Below are positions 23,492 through 38,400 of a stretch of DNA of 64,000 nucleotides, in pieces. The notes beneath the pieces were generated by a model that was not told where the DNA came from, did no database searches, and saw only the letters and a list, made by a program, of their open reading frames with translations. This DNA is from Romanomermis culicivorax (lineage: Eukaryota > Nematoda > Enoplea > Mermithida > Mermithidae): positions 370,001 to 434,000 of the forward strand of contig CAWUHX010000014.1 in NCBI GenBank assembly GCA_963922205.1, read 5' to 3'. Position 1 is the first letter of the stretch. Every line of letters begins with the position of its first letter. Both the position numbers and the translations under genes were made by a program.

Positions 23492-26400
23492 TCATATGTG
23501 CTCGTATGTAACAAACTGATGCTCTGAACGAAATTCCTCAATATCCTTGATCAGCTTGACATTCTGAAAAATGAATAAATCTTGAAACAAACTTAATCAA
23601 GAAAGGAAACACTCCTGCCTAAATGTGAAGACTGTATTCAGGACAGTGTCTTTCCATCAAAATGGCATTCGAATGATGAATGGTAGAAATGATTAAGATT
23701 TTGGGTGTAAGGAAATAGGTGGCTCCAGTGTTTTATGGGAAGACAATAGAAAATTCCACAGTTTGGAACAATATCATTAATAATGAACTATTTGATAAAA
23801 CCACCTTGGTCTAGTGATTAATGCCTTCCACTACTGGTCTCAAGAACCATGTTCGATCGTGGGTGTTACCTGAAATTGAATTTCTGGTACTTGGTCAATG
23901 CAAACACTTTTTCATGCTTACAGGGTCGTTTAAGCGTGCAAGAAAGCTTGAAATGCTCGGAATGACAGGGTCTACTAAGCCCAGTTTCATCTTGGTGATA
24001 GAGTGCAGGGAATTGAGGTAGTTAGCCAAAAAAGTCCTGCTTGTCAGGCAGAAGCTAGCCTGCCGAATGTGGCCCCCACTAGGCAGCATAAAGCACCCAA
24101 AGAGCGCCTCTCATATAAGGTGTGCACTTGTTTGACAATATAGTCCCGTAGAGCGTGCCTTCCCACTCAGAGAAAAATTGTGTACCGGCGAAAATTTGGA
24201 AAAAGTCTTTGATGAAATTCATCAGTTCTAATATTTTGTCATACATATTTTGATTCGATGTCACATTTTTGCTTCTGGATATTCAGCTAATTTTTTCATT
24301 TTTTGAAGTTGAAAAAAGACAAATCTTGGCCGTAAAAGTTTCTAAAATTAATGCCTTGAGCTGAGGGAATTTACGGCAAGATATGCTTGTAGTTCAGGAA
24401 AGATATGAACAGGTGTTACTTGATATAAATGGTCGTTTATAACCAAACTCCTCGCATCTTGACTTTAAAAACTTGGGGTTTGGCTTGGAGCAAAATCCCA
24501 ATCCTGATCTTGAGAAAACCTGATCCTGATTCACCTATATTCGAGCACTGTCGAATATCAACTGCTTAATCTCACTTTAGCCGCGGTGGCTTCCATCCGT
24601 TTTCCATTTTCCTTGGCGTAAAAGTATATGGCCAACTTCCTATGTTGTTCTGATTGGGCATTGAACAAAGTCTACAAGTATCAATGGGCTATATAACACA
24701 TATTGAAATAAGTTTTCCATCTGCCTTACTCTGTATGTTTTAATCAAATCCTGTGCATTGGGGAAATTCATACTGTAGTCTATAAGAAAACGATCTTACT
24801 GAAATTTCAATAGCACCTATTGCTTGCAACAAAAATACCTGATATTATTTTTGAACTAGGACTTTGCAACTGTTTTATCATATCGCTTGTGTCGTCCATA
24901 TACACCTGATGATTGCTCCTCCGGGCAACAATATTTTCCAGTGCCACCTGTATAGTCAAAGAAAAAAATTGAGGTGAATATGGCACTGCAATTTTGCTCA
25001 TGATTCACTTCCAGCTTTTCTTGCAAAAGCTTCTCAAAAATGGTTTCCATTTGATTGGGAGCCATGGTGCCTCGAATCTCGAATACCACCGGACCAAAAC
25101 GTCTATTCAACAATAATATTTCAATGCCCGCTGCAAGAAATTTTCAAAAATCAAGGTAATCACTATACTTTGGCTATCCTACCTTTCTTCAAGAAAGTGG
25201 AGAGATCTTCACCCAAGAATTTGTCATAGAAACTGCGGAAACTACCAACGTATGCCATCATTTCTGTGCTTGACAGGTTGCACTGATAAACGATCCAGGC
25301 CATGTTTTCACCCTTGTTCTGTTTGTTCATCTTGGTTTCATATAAATATGTTGAATCTGAAATGCAGCACATTGCGTCAACTTCTGGCACTATGAGTTTT
25401 CCCTCTTGTTCATAGCTAACTAGGTTCAAGCTGCAATAGTTTCCTCCAATTAACGTTCACATTTGTTATTATGGCTCCATGACTTTGAAATTGACTGACC
25501 ACTTTGTTAAAAATCGATTCTGCAGCCTGCAAGAAAGGTTAATGCTGTGTGGGCTTTGGTAATGGGGTGGTGGAGTTTGAAGACAAAATCATTCAATAAT
25601 CCATAAAATGCATGTAGGACCAAGTAAAGCATCTGAAATGTTGTGATTATGACATTGTTAGGCCCATTGATTGTGATATCAGTATCTTTTTTTCTATATA
25701 TATAAATATATAATGTATAGCAATCTTGACAATTTACTGAAATGATATTCTATAAAAAAAATCCATTGCTAAGGGAATCAAATTATTCGACTAATTGAGA
25801 AAACTCGAAAAAATGTTTTGGTGGCATTAGTCTTACTTAGTAGGGAAATTCTTGAAGGTTTAATGTGATTTTGAATTTATTTGATAATAGATCAATCGAA
25901 AGTAAACATTACCATGCAAACATGTGAATTATGTGTTGAAATCTGAAATCAATAAACAATTCAAACAGAAATGGGGAAAAAGATTCTTCATAAAGGCTAT
26001 TATTTATATTCTCAATATGACTATGCATTACCTATAGAGCTACCATTGAGAAAAATTGAATAAAATCTATTTAAATTCAATTGAAATCTATTGTGAAATT
26101 ACCTGCAAATAAAATTCTTCAAAACTTCAAATGAAAAAATATGGCAAATCTTAAAAATTGATTAATCTGAATTAAAACACCCTCTTAAAAGATTCAAGGG
26201 ACAAAGAAGCTGGACCATTGTCCATAGAACTTTTTGGAGTTCGTTTTAAGAGTAGTACTTTTCTGAACATCAACTCCTACAAGTTTATGTTAGCAGGCGG
26301 ATATAATTGAGGAACCTCACCTTCTCGTCTACATTGGCCACCAACAAAGCTTCCATTTCTATCTGACGTGACAAAGCTTTCAGAATTGATTCTATCGAAT

Positions 26401-29400
26401 CAGTTGTTGCCCCTGAAATATAGATAAGGCATTGTGAAATATTATCCATAATTGTAACGTTAAGCTCAACAGGCTCAGAGACGGTTCAATCGGAAAATTT
26501 AGGGAAATTTTTTTCAGATGTTCAGGAAGATTTTCTTGGGATTATTCGAAACATTGTGGTAGGCAGAAAAACTGGCAAAAATTTCAAGGAATGATAGGAA
26601 AATGGAGAAGCATGAATAAGCAGCCAATTTTTTTGGAAAAAAATTTGCTTTCTGAAATGTTGTAGTACAATATTTTGCATTGCATTTCCGAGCAGCCACT
26701 TGACATAAATAAGCTCCATAAAACTCAACAGTTATACTGTGTCTCATCTACTTCCTCTATATTGGGTGTTATGAGGCAAAATTGGTATGTAAGTGTACAC
26801 AATAGGTAATGGATTCTAACAATGTGGGGAACTTTTGAAAACTACATGCTATGACCTGGAAGGACTTTTGAAAAATGCAGAGGCCATGCATTTATCAGAA
26901 GATTGTATATGAGATATAAGAATTCACATTATAGATTTAGCAGACATATAAAAGACTATAACATGAGCAATTAATCGAGACTTAGTTCCATATTTCCATT
27001 ATCAGTGCCTTTTAGTCCCAAATCCTCAGTTAATATATCATGCTAATAACCTATTACATATATGTATGATTATTTATACTTATACGTATGAACCAGAAGC
27101 CATACTTAATGGCCTAATGCATAAATTTTCTATTACGGTTTGGAATATTAATCAATCCCCAAACATTACATTATTGTAATGTTTTGATATAAACTCAAGG
27201 ACATAATGTCTTAACACACCTTAAATTTACGAACTCACAAAAAGACTTTTCTTGCCTGATTCATGTAGCCTGAAATGACATTTATCTGAAGTTATGTATA
27301 TATTTTTTTACATATTCTTATTTCAGATAGAGAAGCAAATTGTCCTTTGTAGGATCACGGGTGGGCACTAGTGCTGAATACAAGGAATAGAGTATAAAGA
27401 GCTCAAGAGTACATTCATTTTATTCTCTGGTTGAGCTCTTGGTCTGAAAATACAGCTTTGCTGGAGCAATGACTAATAGAAAATCTCACAAAATTTTTTT
27501 TAACAATTCAACCAGTTTTGTTGGCATGGCTTCAAAGCATGTAAGAATTTTTCGCAGACAGCTAGGCTAGGCAGCAGAATTCTTCCTGCCGAGTTGCACA
27601 ATGCATCATGTAGTCTGAGAATCCTTCTGATGGGATTATAAAGTTGCCTGTCAAGAGTTGCATTTTCATGTATTTGGAAAAGGAAAATGCAAAAAAAATT
27701 TCAGTTATTTGCCATGAACATGAATGGTTTATAACTCATGACATCATTTCTAGTGAGCGGTTAGAAAATGTGGCTTTAGATTACCCCTACAGCAGGTAAA
27801 CGTCCACTCACTCTGATTAATATGGTGGGACTTTGACTTTTTGGTATAAAAAATAAACTTGGAGAAATTCCAATTTTTTGGTTTTCTTCAAAATCATTCG
27901 GAAAACGTTTTTTTCACATCATTTGATTTTTGAACACTCATTGGTATAAGCCATCAAAGCAATTTCAAGGGAAATCACGATATAAAAAAATATTCCAATA
28001 AGAAAGGAGGGAAAAGGCACTGATTTGTTCTGAACTGAGGCACAAAAACAAATGCTGGCGCCAGGACCAGAGTCCAAACTGAAAAAAATTAAGCCGTGCT
28101 TCATTGCAATAGCTCTGAGATCCACGATGGAATCTCGAGCAACGTATCTAATTGCAACTGAAATCATTGCTGCCTAAATTCAAGTGCCTTATCACTGTTT
28201 GGTCAATTCTTGATGTACAGTGTAGAGCTCAAAATTTGATTGCAAGTACGGTCCCAGCTTTAGTTTCACGTGATACTACAGTTCTTGCTGTCCTGACTAA
28301 ATGTTAGTAGAAAAGAGATGTCTGAACAACGCCCAACCTGTGCAAGTCACTGGGAATTTGTCCATAAAATAATGCATTTCATTTGTATGGTGAGAGTAAT
28401 CATAATTTACCTTCCAAAGCTTCTAACATTTTGCCATCCATTGACCGCACTGTATGGAACAAGTTTTCGTAAGTAGCATGTGGAGAATCATCATAATCAT
28501 ATGGGATTAGGAAATGTTTCCTAGCTTTATTCAACACACCCTTTGTTACACGTTTGTGTGTCAATACATGGAATATATTGTCAATAATGAAATTGACTTT
28601 TCCAGGTTCTGCATAAATTAGCACTTTGATTCCTGTATGATGATATTGAATCAATAAGTTGTAACAGCCACCATTGGACATTTTGGTAAGCAACTCTTGA
28701 TTGACGAGCATGTTCATTGATTCGATCATTAGCATCAAGTTTGTGTGAGCTTTGGCATCCAAAAAAATTTCTCTAGGTAAACGCACCATGAAGGCCAATA
28801 GGATGTAAGTAGCATTTTTATCAGGCTGAGTGGGCAGAAACCAAAGCTTTTTCCCTGGTTGATCAATTATGAGCTTTTTGGCAGGACCAGCATACTCTTC
28901 AGGCAGTTCGAACTCTTCTGGCATTTGAGTGCATGGTAGGCCTTCCAGGTTCAAGTTTTTGACTGGCATCTCGACAGCATCTGCTTCCTTTAAATGAATG
29001 GCTTGGAGTTTTTCCAACATTGCTCGTTGTATTTCTACTAGCTGAATTCCATTATCGGCACCTTTAACACAATATGCAAAGAATTATTAGTAAACATAAC
29101 AGTCCACCAGACTGTGTAACATATATTATAGTAATTGAGTCAGTGAAACAGTCACATGGATTGTGATCCTCAATAGTTCTCCTAGGCCCTGCACAAGAAT
29201 TCTGTGTTTTCCAGCTGGAATGGTAACATTTCTTCGAGAAATTATTGGCATATTTTAGAAACTTATCCTGTAATGAGCACTGGCAATATTTAGAGTTCTA
29301 AAATAATCTAGATACAGCACACAAACGTAAGGTATTCTAAAACTGTCATAGCTGTTATGAAGTCAACTTTTGCATTGTAGACACTATTTTTTATTATGGA

Positions 29401-32400
29401 TCAGTGTTTATTATCTTACACCGAATTTTATTCCATTTTTTCAATGTTTTATCATATAGTGCTTCTACCAAGTGTAATCTAACCCATATTCACATTTGGA
29501 CATCTATTAAGAAACCATCCTAGAAGAGCAAGCTGACAGTGCTAAGCATACATGCATGTGGGAAGTTTCGGGGGTATGACCCACAGCAGACTTTGATTGA
29601 CGCCCAGCAGATTCTTGCTGACACCCAGCAGATTTGACTACCCCAGCAATGATTAAGAAGATGACAAAAAAAAATGAGCAAGGGAGAAAACAAAGTTGTC
29701 GTGAAAATTGGAATGATACTGTAGTTTAACAGTTTTAAGTTTTAGCTTAACAACGATATGTGTAATCCATGCCTTCTTCATCAACTGCTTGATGATTAGC
29801 TGCTAGTTTACACATTGAGTGACATTAAGATCGATCGTAAACAAAGTGGTCACCATCAGAAACAGCATGTATCAGACAGTATTTTGAACCTACAAAAATT
29901 TGTACTTTGATTCAGCAATTTAGTACAGATTGTTGTAGGTTAGTTCCATATACTCAAAATAACTGATCCTGTTTGGCAACAAAGCTTCTTCAAATATGAC
30001 ATACATTATTTTTGGATTCTCAACCCACATTGTTGGGAAGGCAGCATTCTCGTGAAGTCCCGTTTTTGACATGTAGTGATCAATCACATTATTTAAACAC
30101 TGAAGTACATGCAGAGCAGAATCCCAAAAATATTTCAATGGTGGGCATGAAACATGTTATAGTCATGCCAGTGCACCTTAGCATATCCACATTTTCAGCC
30201 TTTGGAATTTCTTCTTATCTTGAAGTGTTTTTTCAAACACATCAATGAAGCACATGAGTTTCAAGGGCGAAGGCCAGCATATCATGCTATACATGGGGAG
30301 TCATAGTAGTTTGGAAAAAAAGTGGTAGCCTCAGGAGGGATTTCACGTTTTGCCTTATGATTTAGCTGTCATTCAGGATCGTTCTGACTTCCAAAAGGAA
30401 TGGTTTGGCAAAAGTATGGGAAAATGAACAAATTTATTACTACTGTAACAGAAGCAACATTCTATATGGGAACTGGCATTTCTAAGTCAAGATCGTCAAT
30501 ACAGCATCTTAACTGCCAATATAAAAAAGGGCATGACCAAGTGGTTTTTGGACTATAAGTCTAATGGTTAATGGTCCGATTCCACAATGATTATTCCTGC
30601 TATCCATGGATTTGCTGCACGTGCATCAGCAGTGCTTATGTTTTAGCATTACTACTTGGGATGGCAGGCTTGTATAACTCATAATGAAGCATCACTTGTA
30701 CCGAATTCAACAAAATGTGACCAGATTTTAGAGTTCTATGATTTATCCTATTTGGAATGTATCTTTTTACCTTTTGCCGGCACGCCACGCAAACAATTGA
30801 AGTTGTAGGCGTTTAGGTTATTCAGCATGCTTCTGATCATATTGACATCGAAAATTTTTGGTGCACCTACCAAGCTATTCTTCAGTCCGTACTTGGAGGC
30901 TCTTTTGGTAACTTCACTGAGCCACTGAATCTGAACAAAAGTAATTAAACGCAGTTGTGTAATGGAATGACGTAGTTTGTCCTTGAATACAAAATGTTCA
31001 ACACAATTGCTCTAAATATAAATTCATTTTTTCGTTTTTTATATTCCAGGTACTATAATTATTGTTTCTCAGGTTATGAAAATGATTAGTTGTATAGCTA
31101 TGGAAACAATATTTGCTATTAGTGATTAGAGTTAAGAGACAGTCATCATGAAAGGTATGTATAGTGAGTTATCACTCATCCAGGCTCTCGGCCTACACAT
31201 TTCCCGCTTCTGCTTTCTAGCTAGAATAGAGAAGAGCAATAGATCAGTCCCGCTTGCTGATTAAACTACTTTGCAGTGGTCAACTTCAAATCACAAACTC
31301 AGATTCTGTAAATTTTGAAGATACAAACAATTTTCAAGTTTTCAACCAAGACGCACAATATCTAGAGATTTATGATTTTTTTTTGATTTCGAATTTGTTC
31401 GCTTTTGTCGACCTTTTTCCAATTGATGAGGTACAAACAGTTATGACTTACGCTGAAATATAACTGAACTCAAGGCCACAAACTGAAGGCAGTAGAAATT
31501 TAGAATAAATTTTTATGCAGTTTTGCTGGAGGTTGATGATTTCTGTCAAGTGAGCTGCCTGAATCAGACTAAGTATGAGTGGTGAGCTTTTAGGCAATAT
31601 CATGCTAGAATACTGAAAAATGTAGCAGTGCTCTATTTTTTCAGGCACCAGGTGGAGTTTTCGAAATTTTTCAAATGTCAAAATGGCAGCTTGACTACAT
31701 GATTGATTTCTGATCATTAATCGAATGTCGAAAGGATAATTATCGTCTCTCTACCCATAAATTATTGGATAAATGAGTTTATATATCCAAGAGTAAAATG
31801 AGAGATTCGATTTAAAGGACGAAAATCGGCAAATGTGTCTTCAATTATGGAATGTTTCCGCCAAAAAATGGGCAATTGTAGGAGAAGAAATTCTTCGTGA
31901 AAAATGATAAAGGTTTAGGAGAAAAAATTTTCGAAAAAAATTATTTATTTGACAATTTCAACAGAAATTGCAAATAGTATTTAAATGATAATCCAAAACA
32001 TGATCAAATTGCTCAAATAATTTTCGCGAATCGAGCAGAAAAACTGGACTTAACTCGTCAAGAAATTGAGAAACCTGGCCTAGCAAGGGTGACTAGTCAT
32101 GAAAATATTGAATTGCCTGTTCAGCTGCTAATGAACAGCCTGCGAGCTGTTTTTACTTGACCATGCCTGTCAATGGTTCCACATCACACTGGTGTGAAAA
32201 AGAGCCACTTGAATCTGATTGGTCAATTCTGCTGAAAGTCATACTGTGGGTGAGTGTGATCCATGAAGTAGCAGTCTAGCTTAACCTGCAACAGTGCTAA
32301 TCAAGAAGAAAGCTAGAATCCAGCACAAACTGGGCAATTTCATCAAGAACACAGATATTTTATATCAAGTTGTTAAAATATAGCTACATTCTATCTCGAG

Positions 32401-35400
32401 GTAGCATAGGATGTAATGCCGTTAGAATATGAAAACCCAAATTATATCTTACCAAATTGTACTTGATCTTTGCTGCATAAGGATCCATGTCCTTGATCAC
32501 TTCTTCGTGGACCCACTTTTCGATGTTTTTCGACTTGATACGATTCAAATAAGAAAATATTAGTTCCAAAACTTTTTTAGTATTTTTCAGCCCATTTTCG
32601 GTCAATTCGATGGCTATTTGGAAAACAACATCCTTGTGAGACCAACTGGTCGGGAAACATGATGTCGAGACATCATTCACCAGACCTGATTCGGTTAGCA
32701 TCCATTCAAAGCCATTTGATATTTTTGTATTGAAGAAATAGTACTGCAAATAATTGCATGAAGCTTCGTTTGCAAGATTTGCGTTCTTCAGAGGAAAATA
32801 TAGCTGCAGAATTTTCTCATTCGGCGCCCTAATTTCGTAACCGACCTTGTAAGGTGTTGTGGTAATGGATTTCCTTTTCGGTATTGTAGACAAAAGTTCC
32901 ATATACTTCTCCCCATTCTCATAAATGTTCGTTTGTGAGAGTACCACCAATATTCTGTCCGCTGAGTAATGCTTGTCGTAGAAATTGATCATCTCTTTGA
33001 GGATAAGTTTTTTGTTCGTAATTTTGTTAAAAGCTTTACCCACAGCTTTACGACCCCTGAAGGCGTTTGCATAGCTGTTGTATCGAAATCTGTCATGTGC
33101 TGTTGGAAGAGTAATATAGTCAGGGTGGCCTTCATCAACATTATTGACCTCTTTGTCGATAAGCTGCGTTTCAAATTTCATATTTTTTAATTGTTGAACC
33201 AAGCTGAAAATAGAAAATAGATCTAATTATTCGTCAAATTCTTCTCATAAAATAGTGGCCATTCTAATTACGGGGGAAAGTCTGCAAGTATAATGTTTGA
33301 AGCAATTTGTCATTAAACTGAAATTTGTATTAATGTGGCAAAGAATGGAAAGTTTCAGATCTCAACAACTACTAAAAAAATATTCATTAGAAAAGGATGC
33401 ATCATCTTGAAAATTACAATAATGCTCACAGGATTAATCACTTTTTGTACGGTACACTATTCTGAATTTCTGTGGAGACCAAAGATTGTAAGTCCATAAC
33501 TGTGTTAACCCTGAATGAGCCATGCATAAGATTTTTGAGTACCCATATTTTGAACTGTTTTAGGAGCTAGATGTTTTGCAATGCTCAAAGACTATGTTAA
33601 GATATACAGAGAAAACTGACGTGCAAAACAGAAGTGACAATGAACATGGAGTGGCTGAATCGATTCCTATTGCAGCCAATAAGTCGATTCAGCCTCTTCG
33701 TGTGAACATGTGAATACATAAACGTGGGTCAAAATTGAGCCAACAAAATTTTACATCCCTTGTTCTTGTAATTATATTCAGGAATGGCTGAGCAATCATG
33801 ATTTTTCAACCTTAATCTGGGATCAAGAGATTTTAAAGCTATAAGGATGGTACCCAATTCAGAAAAATATAACAATTTAAACTCCACATTTTTCAAATAT
33901 CAGATTTAATCAAATCACTCCATAAGTACTTTCTTTCCCAGCTACATGTGAGTCGAAACAGTTGTGCATAAATTTTTTTTTGTCATATGGTGTTTTCAGT
34001 TGCTGCACTGCTATAAGCTCAACTTCCGAACAATCCTATGGCTCAGTCAGCACAGTTTAAATCCTATCTGCATTCATTGCAGAAGGTCAAAGGTAATACT
34101 ACGTACGTCTGACATGTTGATCAGGCGCACAACAAAATTTCAATTTTTCTGTATTCTTTACAACAGATTTCTCAAGCTGAAAAGCAATTCATGTCAAAGG
34201 TCCCATGGAAATGGGAAACGGTTGGTTTAACACAGGAAATACACAGTGTTATGGGAACGTATTCCCATTGCTCGGCTTTCCAGTAAAAGCAAGCCTCACT
34301 CCAGGGATATTGTGGTTACATAGACACTCTAACCAACTGAACAATGGGAAAAGCACTCTTTAGACAACTAGCAACAATTCAGAGGTGGCTACTGTGGCCA
34401 TTATTTGATAGACAACCAAGTACTATCAGTTTTGATGCGACTCACTCCTGTTTGCTTGGGTGTTGTGTGGAAGCTGGACTCAGAACCAGGACTTCAAACC
34501 TCTTGGCCTTGCAGACACAACCCTGCAAGACTCTAACTAACTGAGTCGGCCGAGGAGAAGGGTATTGAAAATTATACATGTTTAGAAACACTCCATAAAC
34601 ATGTATAATCTTCAACACTTCGAAGTTGAGGTGGCTGCTGTGACCACTTTCAACAGCTGTACTTTAAAATGCAATTGAAATTCTTGGAAAAATGTTTTTT
34701 TCGATACTTTGTTGAAGAAACTTCAGAAAATATATAAATTAGAACATCGATGATTGAGCCGGTTGAAATTTATGGAGTGCAATTTATCATTTTTGCCAAA
34801 TCGGAGTTATCATCTCAAAATATACATAGAATTTTGACAGTGAATTTGGTTAATCAATAAAATACGCACTAATCATTCTTTCATGTATACAAAATTTACT
34901 GAGTTGTGACAGTGGTTGAAAATCTTGGTGGCTAAGTCAGTATTGCTGCTAAATCGACGTGCTATATAAAGAGACAGAGTGGCTGTATTGGAGCAAGTGC
35001 CAAGAATGAAAAAATGGCTGAATTGCTACACATCCTTGTCGCAGATGGTACATTAAAGTCTTCAATCCACGTGGCTTATATGTCAGAAAAATAATGCACG
35101 GTTAGGGGCTCGAACCTTCAACTTTTTGCACCCAATGCCAATGCACTATCAACTGTGCTAACTTCATCAGGTGGATTTGATAGTAAATTGTATTGTTGTG
35201 GTTTGTGTGGAGCAGGCTGCACCATGAACAGTCGAACACACGACTATAACAGCTTTTAGGAGTAAGAGTCTCTAATTGCCACCAATGGCATATGGCTAAA
35301 TGCACAATATTGGCCCAGTGGACAAATAAAGCGCAGTGAGGGGCTGCAACTCTTGATCTACTGCATACATGGTGGACATAGTACCAACCTTAATACCTGA

Positions 35401-38400
35401 GTCACATGGATAATTCGATATAATAGTGTTGTTGTACGCACAGGAGGTTGCGTGATGAACAGCTGAATGTACGACAACAACATATCTACTCCTAAATAGG
35501 CAAAGGGCCCCTGGTATGATATCTCGCCCAAATACACCTGGCAAGCCAATCAGAAAAATTATGCGTGGTGAGAGGCTCAAACTTCCAACTTTCTGCATAT
35601 ATTTCAGATAGCTAACCAAGCCTGATACATAGTTGAGAAATTGCGCTTGCAGTGGTGTCAATGTGTGGGAATAACGCCATGGAACGGGCAGCCGAACACC
35701 TCATTAAAATTCCCAGAAAAGATTTGCTTATATTTTGAAATATAGCATACAGAAAAACGAGACTTACTTATACAGTTTATCCTTTCCACTTGTTGCATTT
35801 TGATAAAAATCAAAAGTTGTTGAATCGTCTCTAATTGAGCACTCATCCGAACTTGTTAGGTCATTATCAGTCCGTTTCGTCTGAAATGGAAGAATTATTA
35901 TCAATTTCGACAGCCAAAAAATACAGGTGCACTTCCTTATATGAAAAACCCTCCGATTCACAATACATGTTTTAAGTTATAATTGCTAAATTGAACAAAC
36001 AGTGTTGGTTGTTTTTCGCATAAAAACGTTTTCCAATTTACCAAATTCGTCTTGCGAAAAACGGATCGCATCACATATTTTGCTACACCATCGAAACCCT
36101 CTGGTTCATCATTTGATCCTGGAAGAGAAATTTTGTTATGCTATTTTAAAAGCAATATAGATGCATGATGCTGATGTGCATGCTGGGTCTATCAATAAAT
36201 CTATCATGTCACAGTCAGACACTGAGAGCAGTTATGCTGTTAACGAGAGCCATATAAACGAGTGATGTTAAAGGCATAAGGAAGGTGTTGGAATGACTTA
36301 GATAATCACTGTAGTAATTGGCTAATCATGGTCATGCTGATAACTTATTTTTGGATTGGTTTAAAGACCAATTAATGCTCATTTTCTAATGAAGCTTAGT
36401 TTTTCGAATAATCTCAAGTGTCTGTGAGAAAGCAGGTAATTCTGATTAGCCAAAAAAATCAATTTTTTAATTTTTGCGGCAAAACCTGTGCCCATTTTCA
36501 CATAGCTGTAAAATTTTTACATGACTATATTGTCATTAGTGCAGATCTTATACCAGATGTGCCGTTTGGGTTCTCTGTGCCGCCTAGTGGAGGCCACATT
36601 CTACAGGCTAGATTCTGCCTGACATGTAGGACTTGTTTGGCTATTTACCCATAAATCGAATAGGCCTGACTCCTCATTTGTTAATCTTATCACAAAAATG
36701 CAACTGGGCTTAGTGGACCCCAGCAAGTAGCTAGCCTACAGAATTTATCTAGTTTTAAAAGATAAAAGGCAATGTTTGCGTTGGCCAGCTACCAGGAATT
36801 CAATTCAAAGGTTACAGCAGGAATCGAACCTGATGTTCGAGATTATTTGTTGAAGATGATAATTACTAAGCCAAAACGGTCGAAAGAAAAATCAATTGAT
36901 TATCAATGCCTTCTGATCAAAAATTTATACAGTCATTGTTGGATCAGTGGTCTACAAAAAACCAGAAGACTCCCGAAACAGCGTATGAAAGCTTGCATAT
37001 TTTGCCATATTGATTGATCATGAAATTTGTTCGCAAATCATTTCACTCACCTTTCTATCAGAGGTACGGCTATGGGAATGTTGATTTTCACATTCATTTA
37101 CAGAATTGCAAGCAAACCTACCGAAAGAAACGTAACATGAAGAAAATGTCTTAGCTCAACTGAAGCATCCACCCTAATTTAATTTCGAAAAAGAATATCC
37201 AGCAATCATTCAGTGCACCTCTATTTTACTGGTTTTTCGATTTGTAGACGTCAACGAGACTGTTCAGTAGCAGTGGCCTTGCATCTCTGCAAAATTGAAA
37301 ATATATACTTTACAAAGATTGTGTGTAGTTGGTCGACCATCCCAGTAGGTCGATGGTTTCAGAAGATCGACTGTACTGCAATTTAGAATTTATTTTCTAG
37401 ATAAGTCCAATCCAAAACCCTCGAAACAATTTGATCTCACAAATCTGGGTCATTAATCTCTCATGTAATTTCAGCTAGTGTGGTACTGATTGTATAAATA
37501 CAGTCGGCCTTGCGGGTTGTTCGGCCAACTGAATTTCTAAAAAACGATGTTTATATTATTGGTCGACCTACTGGAACGGTCGACTAACTGGGATGATTGA
37601 CCTACTGGGATGATAGAAATGAACTGACTCTTCATTATGCTGACTTCATTTCCATCAGTTTATTATTGTACTGACTTTTCCAGTAGATGGAGACACTATA
37701 CATATTATAATTTTAGATATTTTTATTGTAAAATTTCACAGGTATTGGCTTGACCCAAAAATCATTTTGGAATCGGAAGAGTACACTGAGAAACATCGAA
37801 GATCGAAGTTTCGAAGCAATCTGAACTTATAGGCAGAGTTCCATGCTGTAGATTACGATTACTACTACAACACAAAGTGATCACTTTGGCAATGACGCGA
37901 AAGCTCTGTTACAGTTAAGTATTGGGGTTTGAGAGTTCCTGACCCCATTAGTACCCTGGCTGACCCCAAGCAGAAATCTGGCTCTTCCTTTGCAGAATTT
38001 TATTTCCTACGATTTTTTGCATTTTTACATGGAAACTTGGAACTTTCACGTAAAAATATTGAAAATTTTTGGGAAAAACTTTGATTCTTCGTGTTGGAAC
38101 TAAAATAGCACACAGAGAAGAATCAAGAAACGAAGTTTCTAAGCATTCTGACTACTTTTGACCAAGTAATGTAGACTTTTGGAAAGTGTCACCAAAGTAT
38201 GCTAAAGAAGATAAGGAACCAGAGATTCCGATTTTAGTGTAGCTAGCTGTTGAATTGTAATTTCTAAAAAATCAAATCAGAACAGGCCAATCATAGCAAT
38301 AGAATATTTTCGATTTGCAGTTTCGTGAATGATAATAGTAGAAAATAAGTGTTATTCAATACTTCTACAGTATTTTGCGATTGCATAGAGTTCAAAACTT

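Noticed and set aside
24079-24264. A minus-strand frame as the last exon of gene B
   Set aside because: It overlaps a SINE and lacks an acceptor. The true last exon at 23563-23492 matches gene A's C-terminal exon (VKLIKDIE).
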